From positions 19,371 through 83,370 of the forward strand of contig JAFRJX010000002.1 of assembly GCA_017432025.1 (NCBI GenBank): 64,000 nt of DNA, in the 5' to 3' direction. Shown piece by piece: positions 7,631 through 14,628 of the stretch (positions within the stretch are counted from its first letter, which is position 1; each line of letters opens with the position of its first letter). The notes beneath the pieces are model-generated. The model did not search any database. It worked only from the letters and a program-made list of their open reading frames with translations, and was not told the DNA's origin. Position numbers and translations under genes: made by a program. Source of the DNA: Candidatus Saccharimonadota bacterium. GTDB lineage: Bacteria > Patescibacteriota > Saccharimonadia > Saccharimonadales > Saccharimonadaceae.

Positions 7631-8902
7631 ATGAAAAAGATGAATACTTCACCAATCTCTGGTATGCAAGAGTTGCTACCAGAAACACAAGCAATTTTTG
7701 ATCGATACAAAAACGTAATCAGTGAAGTTTATCATAACCATGGCTTTCTTAGCATCGAGACTCCGATTATTGACCGCAACGAAATCCTTTTAGCCAAGGC
7801 GGGTGGTGATACTGAAAAACAAATTTACAAAGTGATTAAGACGGCTGAGTCCGAGGATGATGCTGACCAGGCGCTTCGTTTTGATCACACCGTGCCGCTA
7901 GCACGTTACGTGGTTGAACACGAGAATGAGCTGACTTTTCCGTTTAAGGTGACGCAAATTGGGCGGAACTTCCGTGGCGAGAGAGCACAAAAGGGACGCT
8001 TCCGTGAATTCTATCAGTGTGATGTGGATGTGATTGGTAGAGGTAATTTGCCGATTTATTACGATGCCGATGTGATTGCGACTTTGCTGGACGCATTTAA
8101 AGGATTTGAACTTGGTACGCCGGTGCTCGCGAGAATTAATAACCGTAAGATTCTGTCTGGTTTTATTGAAGCAATGGGGCTAACGGAACTTTCTGGGAAG
8201 ATTTTTGGTGTAATTGATCACGCGGAAAAGGTGCCACCGGAAGCAACGCGCGGAGCCTTTGAAGAACTCGGTATTGAGAATGCAAAGATTAATCAGTTGA
8301 TTAAGTTTATCGGTATTCATGGTGGTAGGGCCAGCGTAACACAGGCGCTTCGCGAATTTGGCGATCTGAATGATACTTACAAGAAAGGTATCGCGGAACT
8401 CGAGAAGGTGATGCTCGCACTTGAAATGGATGGCCGTGGTACGGATATCGAAGCTGACATGCTGATTGTGCGTGGGCTTGATTATTACACTGGCACTGTA
8501 TTTGAATTTGTTTTGCCGGAATATAAGCAAGTGGGTTCGGTTTGTGGCGGCGGTCGCTACGAGAATTTGGCCGGTTTCTTTACCGAGCAAGAATTACCAG
8601 GCGTCGGGGGTTCGATTGGACTTACGCGCCTGTTTTATGTTCTAAATGAAAATAATTTGGTTAAAAGTCAAGAAGGCAAACCAATTGATACGGCGGTGAT
8701 TCCGATTACGGAAAATGAGATTGAATTTGCGATGAAAGTGGCAAAAGACCGTCGTGACCAGGGTGAAAAAGTGACAATTGTGGCGACCGATAAAAAATTA
8801 GGCGATAAACTAGCTTATGCAGCCAAGCTTGCCGAAAATGGTATCGTGGTCGGAGAAAATGAAGCTAAATCCGGCACTTATGATATTAAAAAGTTTAACT
8901 AA
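7631..8902 (+). CDS. hisS: Histidyl-tRNA synthetase
   Basis: Class II synthetase charging tRNA-His; 423 residues, normal length. Motif 2 is visible as RNFRGERAQKGRFREFYQCD, and the His-specific motifs LDYYTGTVFEF and CGGGRYE are intact, followed by the C-terminal anticodon-binding domain. The start is supported by an extended -10 box six bases upstream. Confidence 0.97.
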   Translation: MKKMNTSPISGMQELLPETQAIFDRYKNVISEVYHNHGFLSIETPIIDRNEILLAKAGGDTEKQIYKVIKTAESEDDADQALRFDHTVPLARYVVEHENELTFPFKVTQIGRNFRGERAQKGRFREFYQCDVDVIGRGNLPIYYDADVIATLLDAFKGFELGTPVLARINNRKILSGFIEAMGLTELSGKIFGVIDHAEKVPPEATRGAFEELGIENAKINQLIKFIGIHGGRASVTQALREFGDLNDTYKKGIAELEKVMLALEMDGRGTDIEADMLIVRGLDYYTGTVFEFVLPEYKQVGSVCGGGRYENLAGFFTEQELPGVGGSIGLTRLFYVLNENNLVKSQEGKPIDTAVIPITENEIEFAMKVAKDRRDQGEKVTIVATDKKLGDKLAYAAKLAENGIVVGENEAKSGTYDIKKFN

Positions 8903-8930
8903 ATCATTTTACTTGTGCTAAAATAGTTTC

Positions 8931-9557
8931 ATGAATTGGAGGAAGTGGCTAGATGAGTTCGTCCTCGCGGGCAAAGGTATTTTGCTGGCGACGAAGGAGA
9001 GGAGATTCTGGATTGGATTTATTATCGCATTTTTGCTCTTCGGAACTTTGATGAATTTATTGTCTGGGGGGTTTTCGAAGTTTGAGCTAATGGGGATGGT
9101 TGGCTTCGGTGGGAGCATGAAAATTATCTTTGATGCTCTGATTGGAGTATTCGGTATTAATATGATCTTTCTCGAGTGGTTGCCGGTGTTTCTATTAGCA
9201 TTACTTCAAGGTATTCTGATCGGCCTTATTGTTCTACTCTGGCATAAGAAACGAATTAAAAATGGTAAAGAAAGCTCGAACTCGGCGAACGTTGAGAAGG
9301 CGGGAATTATTACCGGATTAATCGCACTTGGTGCTGGGTGCCCGACTTGCGGAACGACGCTTCTTACGCCACTTCTTGGCGCGCTGTTCTCGACTGGTGG
9401 TCTCGCGATGGTGGGGGTGATTTCGGGAATCGTGACGGCACTTGCAATTATTATTGCAATTTTGTCGCTTAAGAGGCTCGGCGAAGAAACGTATGTTATA
9501 ATAGTGAATGAAAAATACATGAAGAAGAAAAAGGAGGAGTGTGAAGACGGCGTTTAG
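8931..9557 (+). CDS. Membrane protein with intramembrane CPTC motif
   Basis: Polytopic membrane protein of 208 residues, about five hydrophobic segments. A CPTC motif (C137-C140) sits at the start of a hydrophobic segment in the context GAGCPTCGTTLL. The next gene, overlapping by 17 bases, encodes an exported thioredoxin-fold protein with CPYC. The arrangement suggests that this protein passes electrons or disulfides to its neighbour, a role normally filled by DsbB, VKOR or DsbD/CcdA; it resembles none of these closely by eye. The start has TGCTAAAAT six bases upstream. Confidence 0.8.
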   Translation: MNWRKWLDEFVLAGKGILLATKERRFWIGFIIAFLLFGTLMNLLSGGFSKFELMGMVGFGGSMKIIFDALIGVFGINMIFLEWLPVFLLALLQGILIGLIVLLWHKKRIKNGKESSNSANVEKAGIITGLIALGAGCPTCGTTLLTPLLGALFSTGGLAMVGVISGIVTALAIIIAILSLKRLGEETYVIIVNEKYMKKKKEECEDGV

Positions 9558-10230
9558 GATTATTGGTGTGGTGGCCGTGCTCGTAGTTTTGATTGCTGCG
9601 ATCGCTACAAGTATGACACATAAAACACCAAATTCGGAGATTGTCTGGGATGAAGCGATGACCGTTGGTAATATGGATGCCAAAAACTATTTTATTATCT
9701 ATTCGGATATTGCTTGTCCATATTGTCTAGCTTTTGAAAATGCCATTATCGAGCATGAAGAAGAATTCCATGAATACATTGAAAAGCACGATATTCTGGT
9801 GGAAATTCGCTTATCTGACTTTATGTATGAATATGGCCAAAGTCAGTCGATTCAGTCGCGATATTCGGCCGAAGCAATTTACTGTGCTAAGAATGAAGGT
9901 AAATTCTGGGACTATTATAATAAGTTGATTGTGAAAGTCTGGAATGACTGGTTTAAGGATATGGGCAAGGCCGCCTTTACTGAATTTAATAAAACGCCAA
10001 TCGATTACTACATCAAGATTGGTAAAGAAGTTGGATTAGGTGAAACATTCGAGGCTTGCGTTGAGAATGAAGAGCCACTTGAGGATATTGTAAAGAATGC
10101 CCAAAAGATGGCAAAGTTGGTGGATGGGATGCCACACTTTAAGTTTAACAATTACACACCAAGTGGCTTTGATTTGAACTGGGGTTGGGAATATGTACTC
10201 CTATTCTTCGACGCTGGCCTGAAATCGTAA
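9541..10230 (+). CDS. Membrane-anchored DsbA-like thiol oxidoreductase
   Basis: Extracytoplasmic thioredoxin-fold protein of 229 residues. A signal anchor at about 7-25 is followed by the active site ACPYC (C59, C62), an alpha-helical insertion as in DsbA, and a MPHF segment near the C-terminus in the place of the family's cis-Pro loop. It probably forms or reshuffles disulfides in exported proteins; several secreted proteins encoded here contain cysteines. It starts at GTG with AGGAGG just upstream, inside the end of the CPTC membrane protein gene, so translation is likely coupled. Confidence 0.85.
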   Translation: MKTAFRIIGVVAVLVVLIAAIATSMTHKTPNSEIVWDEAMTVGNMDAKNYFIIYSDIACPYCLAFENAIIEHEEEFHEYIEKHDILVEIRLSDFMYEYGQSQSIQSRYSAEAIYCAKNEGKFWDYYNKLIVKVWNDWFKDMGKAAFTEFNKTPIDYYIKIGKEVGLGETFEACVENEEPLEDIVKNAQKMAKLVDGMPHFKFNNYTPSGFDLNWGWEYVLLFFDAGLKS

Positions 10231-10232
10231 AG

Positions 10233-10790
10233 ATGAGAGATCCGAATTTATCGCAACACTTTTTAAGATCGCCGAAACTGGCGCTGATTCTGATTGGTCA
10301 TTCAAATCTCAAAAAACGCGATACCGTGTTAGAGATTGGGGCAGGTTCTGGGGTGATTACGAGTGCCCTGGCAAACAGGGTGACGAGAGTGATAGCGGTG
10401 GAGCCAGACCATGCGACGGCGGTGAAACTCCGTGCGAATCTCAACAAGCGGGGAATTAAGAATGTCGAGATTATTGAAGATGATTTTATGAACGTGGGGC
10501 TTCCGGAAGGGCCATATAAAGTATTTTCGAATCCACCGTTTCATCTGAGTTCGGCAATCATCCATAAATTAATAGAGGCGGAGAATCCACCGGAGTCTTT
10601 TTATTTAATCTTACAGAAGCAGATGGCGCTGAAGTTAATTAACACGGAGCGGCATTATACCTCGCAGCTCGGGCTGAAATTAATCCAGGACTATAATACT
10701 AAGATCCGTTTACCATTAAAACCCACTGATTTTACACCGCCTCCGGCTGTGCCGACCGTGCTTTTTGAAGCGAAACATATCAAATTGTAA
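10233..10790 (+). CDS. Erm/KsgA-like rRNA adenine N6-methyltransferase
   Basis: SAM-dependent methyltransferase of 185 residues, paralogous to RsmA encoded 2 kb downstream. Motif I is EIGAGSG (34-40), the acidic ribose ligand is in VEPD, and the catalytic motif is NPPF (100-103) rather than the NIPY of RsmA. The C-terminal domain is short. This suits an Erm-type 23S enzyme or another RNA target better than a second RsmA. An upstream in-frame ATG at 10185 lies inside the previous gene; the ATG two bases after its stop is preferred and matches the family N-terminus (LSQHFL). Confidence 0.85.
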   Translation: MRDPNLSQHFLRSPKLALILIGHSNLKKRDTVLEIGAGSGVITSALANRVTRVIAVEPDHATAVKLRANLNKRGIKNVEIIEDDFMNVGLPEGPYKVFSNPPFHLSSAIIHKLIEAENPPESFYLILQKQMALKLINTERHYTSQLGLKLIQDYNTKIRLPLKPTDFTPPPAVPTVLFEAKHIKL

Positions 10791-10915
10791 AAAAATCTTG
10801 TAAAATAAAGTTAATATTTGTCAAGTGAAAAGTGTTCGGTTTTTGCATTTGCACCTCTGTTTGCTTGTGGAAAACTTTTAACATTAAAAAACATCAAAAA
10901 AGTCAAAAATCAATA
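10791..10915. other. AT-rich intergenic stretch
   Basis: About 125 bases between the methyltransferase and the small RNA promoter. Strongly AT-rich with several A-runs. No convincing open frame or RNA gene was seen here. Confidence 0.5.
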
Positions 10916-10943
10916 TTGACATACAAATTGGCTATGCTAAAAT
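10916..10943 (+). promoter_or_regulatory. Strong promoter of a non-coding transcript
   Basis: Consensus TTGACA at 10916-10921, a 16-base spacer and extended TGCTAAAAT with its hexamer at 10938-10943. No start codon with a sensible frame follows. Confidence 0.7.
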
Positions 10944-10949
10944 AAAGGT

Positions 10950-11078
10950 AGATTCAAGTCAATCTAACGTTGAGAGGGACTGGAATCAAGTTTTATTGGG
11001 TGGAGAGCGTTGAGTTAATTTGGCTAAATTGTTTTCCACCTAGAGATTATTGAAAAACCCGGTCCCACCGGGTTTTTA
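10950..11078 (+). ncRNA. Candidate small structured RNA (about 130 nt)
   Basis: The stretch has its own consensus promoter upstream and a strong terminator at its end, and no open frame. It folds by eye: hairpin TAGATT-CAAGTC-AATCTA (10949-10966), then GGGTGGAGA paired with TTTTCCACCT (10998-11006 with 11033-11041) enclosing AATTT-GGCT-AAATT. CGTTGAG occurs twice (10968, 11008). It does not match what I know of 6S, SRP, tmRNA or RNase P RNA. The next gene has its own promoter after the terminator, so this is not just a leader. Confidence 0.55.
11053..11077 (+). terminator. Terminator of the candidate small RNA
   Basis: ACCCGGT-CCC-ACCGGGT preceded by A-run and followed by TTTT. Immediately downstream is the TGGTATAAT box of the G5-domain gene. 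Confidence 0.85.
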
Positions 11079-11098
11079 TTATGTGGTATAATAGTAAT

Positions 11099-12184
11099 AT
11101 GAGACTTTCGAAAAACCTCGATCAGGCTCTGATTTTATTAGTAATTAGTGTTGTCTTGCTTCTAGCGGGTTCGATTTTTACGCTGACTTTACAAAAAACC
11201 TTTGCAGCGGGCGAGGATGAACCAGCTACGTTTTTATCTGAATACTTTGTGAATATTTTTGACGGTTCCGATAAGCTGACTGTGAAATCTAGAGAGGCGA
11301 CGGTGGCGGAAATCTTGGAGCGCTCCGGCGTGAAGCTTTCCTCTGGTGACATTGTTGAGCCGGCCCTTGAGACGGTCGTAAACACCGATAACTACTTTAT
11401 TAATATTCACCGGGCACGTCCGGCACTTGTGCGCGATGGTGAGGTTAATAAATATGTAATGACGGCAAGTTATGATCTTAAGACGATTGCGAGAGATGCT
11501 GGGTTCGAGGTTTATGATGGCGATGAAGTGAAACCAGTAATCAATACTCTGTTCCTAGAGCTCGGTATGGTGGAAATCTATGACATTAAAAGAAATGGTG
11601 GCTCGACTGTGACCGAAGAAGTCGAGATTCCGTTTGGCGAACAGAGAGTAAAAGATTATAATGTGGCGCCGGGTAAGGAAGAGGTGCGTCAGTATGGTGA
11701 AGTTGGTATTAAAGTGAAGACTTATGAAGTCCACTATGTTGATGGCGCCGAAGCGACGAGAAAACTGGTTTCTGAGGAAGTGAAGAAAGAACCGGTGACG
11801 AGAATTGTGGCGGTGGGTGCTAGCGCCATTGAACAGACGCCACTGACGAAGTCGAAAGGCCGTAATCGCTATACCGTAACGAAGGCGAATGGTCAGAAGG
11901 TAGAGCGTCAGGAAACTTATTATGATCTCAATATGAGTGGCGTGATGAGAATTGCGGCGCGTGAATGTGGTGTGCCGGCAACCTATTCGGTCCGAGCGGA
12001 CGGTGTTAAGGTGGATGCAGAAGGATATGTGCTAGTAGCGGCGAACTTAAGCCGTTATCCGCGTTGCTCGGTAGTAGAGACGAGCCTTGGGCTTGGTAGA
12101 GTATATGATACTGGTTCGTTTGCACAAGCGAACCCTGAACAATTTGATCTTGCGACCGACTGGACTCGGCGCGACGGAGTATAA
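11099..12184 (+). CDS. Secreted DUF348/G5/3D-domain cell-wall protein (YabE/RpfB-like)
   Basis: Exported wall protein of 361 residues. A signal/anchor segment at about 12-34 is followed by two DUF348-like repeats (one beginning VKSREATVAEIL), a G5 domain (about 170-250) and a C-terminal 3D-like double-psi barrel domain (VYDTGSF...FDLATDW) as in stationary-phase lytic proteins. This architecture belongs to the YabE/resuscitation-promoting group acting on peptidoglycan. It lies directly before rsmA, as yabE or rpfB lie near ksgA in Firmicutes and Actinobacteria, a conserved neighbourhood. The ATG is six bases after TGGTATAAT; an upstream in-frame start would translate the promoter itself. Confidence 0.9.
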   Translation: MRLSKNLDQALILLVISVVLLLAGSIFTLTLQKTFAAGEDEPATFLSEYFVNIFDGSDKLTVKSREATVAEILERSGVKLSSGDIVEPALETVVNTDNYFINIHRARPALVRDGEVNKYVMTASYDLKTIARDAGFEVYDGDEVKPVINTLFLELGMVEIYDIKRNGGSTVTEEVEIPFGEQRVKDYNVAPGKEEVRQYGEVGIKVKTYEVHYVDGAEATRKLVSEEVKKEPVTRIVAVGASAIEQTPLTKSKGRNRYTVTKANGQKVERQETYYDLNMSGVMRIAARECGVPATYSVRADGVKVDAEGYVLVAANLSRYPRCSVVETSLGLGRVYDTGSFAQANPEQFDLATDWTRRDGV

Positions 12185-12937
12185 ATGAAAAACAACAAAT
12201 CACTAGGACAACATTGGCTTAATAATCGCGTAGTGCTCGATGAAATTGCGAGTCTCGCGAAGACTCCGGACGATGTATCGCTAGTGGTGGAGATTGGGCC
12301 AGGGCTTGGGACTCTTACTTCGAGTTTACTCCGGAATTTTAACCGAGTAGTAGCAGTAGAATTTGATACACACCTTGCGACTAATTTACCAAAATCGTTC
12401 CCAGGTAAGAATCTTGAAGTAATTAATAAAGATATTTTAAAATTTGATTTTGATGAAATTTCGGAACGCTATGCGGTGGCCGGAAATATACCATATTATA
12501 TTACGAGCCCGATTATTGAGAGACTGCTCACGACTAAGAACATTCCAGCAAGGATTGTGCTTTTAGTGCAAAAAGAAGTGGCAGAAAGAATTGCTGATGA
12601 TAAAGAAACAATGCTTTCGCTGTTTGTGAAGAACCGTGCGAGCGTGGCGCTCGGCCCGGTAGTGAAGAAAAATGAGTTTACGCCACCACCAAAAGTGGAC
12701 AGTCGCGTGATTGTACTCGCGCCGCATTCCTCCGGTCCAATTTTCCCAGACGAAATTTTCAAGGTTATAGCGCAAGCGTTTTCGGCACCAAGAAAGAAAT
12801 TGATTCACAATTTGACGCCACTCGCGAGTAAGGAAAAGCTTACGGATATTTTCAACGAGCTTCAGCTTAATTTGGATGCCCGTCCGTCCGACCTCCATCT
12901 CGGCGACTATTTCAACCTTTGGCGCAAGCTAAACTAG
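12185..12937 (+). CDS. rsmA: 16S rRNA dimethyladenosine transferase (KsgA)
   Basis: Dimethylates the two adjacent adenines in the 3' hairpin of 16S rRNA late in small-subunit assembly. The 250 residues show SLGQHWL at the N-terminus, SAM motif VEIGPGLG (35-42) and catalytic NIPY (101-104), with the full C-terminal helical domain. The ATG abuts the stop codon of the G5-domain gene, so the two are co-transcribed. Confidence 0.95.
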   Translation: MKNNKSLGQHWLNNRVVLDEIASLAKTPDDVSLVVEIGPGLGTLTSSLLRNFNRVVAVEFDTHLATNLPKSFPGKNLEVINKDILKFDFDEISERYAVAGNIPYYITSPIIERLLTTKNIPARIVLLVQKEVAERIADDKETMLSLFVKNRASVALGPVVKKNEFTPPPKVDSRVIVLAPHSSGPIFPDEIFKVIAQAFSAPRKKLIHNLTPLASKEKLTDIFNELQLNLDARPSDLHLGDYFNLWRKLN

Positions 12938-12969
12938 CCTATTTTAACCGATTTTTAACTTTTTAGTGT

Positions 12970-12975
12970 TATAAT
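12970..12975 (+). promoter_or_regulatory. serS promoter -10 box
   Basis: Extended TGTTATAAT, hexamer at 12970-12975, ends nine bases before the serS ATG at 12985 without a Shine-Dalgarno; near-leaderless. Confidence 0.55.
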
Positions 12976-12984
12976 AGCTTTAAT

Positions 12985-14229
12985 ATGTTAGATGTGAAGT
13001 TTATCAGAGAAAATCTCGATTTGGTGAAGAAGTCCACCAAAGAAAAAGGCTATAAAATTAATGTAGACGATGTTGTGCGACTGGATGATGAACGAAAATC
13101 TATTCTTTCGCGCGTGGAGGCGCTAAGGCAAAAGCGTAATGAAATCGCCGGCAAAATGAAAGGCGGGAAGCCAGCTCCGGCGCTAGTCGAAGAAGGCAAG
13201 AAAGTGAAAGCTGAGCTTGCAGAATGCGAAGCTGAGCTGACTGAAGCTGAGGCGAAACTCAATGCACTACTAAAGACTGTGCCAAACATCATTTTTGACG
13301 ATGTGCCACTTGGTGGTGAAGAATGTTCAAAGGAAGTGAAAACTTGGGGTAAGCATCACGAGAAAGGTGTCGATCATTTGGATTATGCCGTCTCTCGTGA
13401 CTGGGTAGATTTTGAACGTGGTGCGAAAGTAGCCGGTGCGAAATTCTACTATCTTAAAGGTGAAATGGCTTTACTCGAGAATGCATTACTGCAATATGGT
13501 TTGTCAAAAGTCTTGGAACACGGTTTTACCTTTATGACGGTGCCAGACATGGTATGTTCGAGAGTACTCGAGGGTTGTGGTTTTAACCCACGCACTTCGG
13601 ATCAATCTGATGAATACTATATCGAAGGTGAAGACTTGGCATTAATCGCTACAGCGGAGATGTCTCTTACCGGCTATCACATGGATGAGATTATTGACGA
13701 AGATAAGCTTCCGTTATTCTACGCTGGTTATTCGCCATGCTTTAGAAAAGAGGCGGGTACGTATGGTAAGTACACTCGTGGTTTGTTCCGTGTGCATCAA
13801 TTCAATAAGCTCGAAATGTACGCATTTTGTTTGCCAGAGCAATCTAAAGAGATTCACGAAAAGATTCTCGCGATTGAAGAAGACATTTGGCAAGGACTTG
13901 GTATTCCTTATCATGTAATTAACATTGCGGCTGGTGACCTAGGTGCGCCAGCGGCGAAGAAGTATGATATGGAATATTGGTCGCCAGTGAATCAGAAGTA
14001 TCAGGAAATCACGAGCTGTTCGAACTGTACAGATTTCCAAGCCCGTGCCGTAAACTGTCGCGTACGTCGCAAAGATGGCACGATTGAATTTGTACACACT
14101 TTGAATGGTACGGCAATTCCGTTAGCCAGAGCGCTCGTAGTGCTCCTCGAAAACTACGCAACTGAAGGTGGAAAACTCAAAGTACCAGAGGTACTCAGGC
14201 CATATCTAAACAATAAGGAGGAAATCTAA
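12985..14229 (+). CDS. serS: Seryl-tRNA synthetase
   Basis: Class II synthetase charging tRNA-Ser, 414 residues. The N-terminal long coiled-coil arm (about 30-100, rich in Lys/Glu/Ala) contacts the tRNA. Motif 2 is FRKEAGTYGKYTRGLFRVHQF-like and motif 3 contains NGTAIPLARALVVLLEN. Length and domain order are normal. It is followed after one base by hpf. Confidence 0.97.
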   Translation: MLDVKFIRENLDLVKKSTKEKGYKINVDDVVRLDDERKSILSRVEALRQKRNEIAGKMKGGKPAPALVEEGKKVKAELAECEAELTEAEAKLNALLKTVPNIIFDDVPLGGEECSKEVKTWGKHHEKGVDHLDYAVSRDWVDFERGAKVAGAKFYYLKGEMALLENALLQYGLSKVLEHGFTFMTVPDMVCSRVLEGCGFNPRTSDQSDEYYIEGEDLALIATAEMSLTGYHMDEIIDEDKLPLFYAGYSPCFRKEAGTYGKYTRGLFRVHQFNKLEMYAFCLPEQSKEIHEKILAIEEDIWQGLGIPYHVINIAAGDLGAPAAKKYDMEYWSPVNQKYQEITSCSNCTDFQARAVNCRVRRKDGTIEFVHTLNGTAIPLARALVVLLENYATEGGKLKVPEVLRPYLNNKEEI

Positions 14230-14230
14230 A

Positions 14231-14596
14231 ATGATTGAAAAAATTGAAGTCACTGGAAACAATGGCTATAAGGTTGAGGATGGCTTTCGTAAGTACGTCG
14301 AGAAGAGAATCGGTAAACTCGATCGTTATTTGCCACGCGGTTCGAAAAAAGATGTAGTTGTGAAGATGATTGTGACTGAAATCGGTAAAAGTAAGGGTGA
14401 TAAATATGAAATCTCGGTGGCGATGGATATTCCTGGTGGCAAAGTCGTAGCAGCTAAAGATGAGTGTTCAAATGTGTTTGCGGGTGTTGATTTGGTGGAG
14501 GCAAAACTCACCGGACAAATCCGTCGTTATAAACTTGAAGTACAACCACATCGCCAAAAAAGAAGCCTCAAAAATCTCTTTATTAAGAGACACTAG
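14231..14596 (+). CDS. hpf: Ribosome hibernation promoting factor (short HPF/RaiA family)
   Basis: Binds the small ribosomal subunit near the decoding centre and silences ribosomes in poor growth conditions. The 121-residue protein is the short form: the beta-alpha fold with KIEVTGNNG at the start, VKMIVTE and a basic C-terminus (RQKRSLKNLF), with no long-HPF dimerisation domain. AAGGAGG precedes the ATG and overlaps the end of serS, implying co-transcription. Confidence 0.9.
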   Translation: MIEKIEVTGNNGYKVEDGFRKYVEKRIGKLDRYLPRGSKKDVVVKMIVTEIGKSKGDKYEISVAMDIPGGKVVAAKDECSNVFAGVDLVEAKLTGQIRRYKLEVQPHRQKRSLKNLFIKRH

Positions 14597-14601
14597 TGTG
14601 C

Positions 14602-14623
14602 TAGAATAAAGAGAAGATTGGAG
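14602..14623 (+). promoter_or_regulatory. secA promoter and Shine-Dalgarno
   Basis: TGCTAGAAT with its hexamer at 14602-14607 starts a short leader with GGAG at 14620-14623 before the ATG at 14629. Confidence 0.5.
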
Positions 14624-14628
14624 ATAAT

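Noticed and set aside
10860..10890. TGTGGAAAA resembling a DnaA box in the AT-rich gap, possible origin
   Set aside because: A single imperfect box with no dnaA, dnaN or box cluster nearby is not evidence of an origin.
11081..11098. In-frame N-terminal extension MWYNSN of the G5-domain protein, and similar extensions at 27156- and 61224
   Set aside because: These peptides are translations of the promoter itself (ATGTGGTATAATAGTAA and close variants). The real starts lie just downstream.
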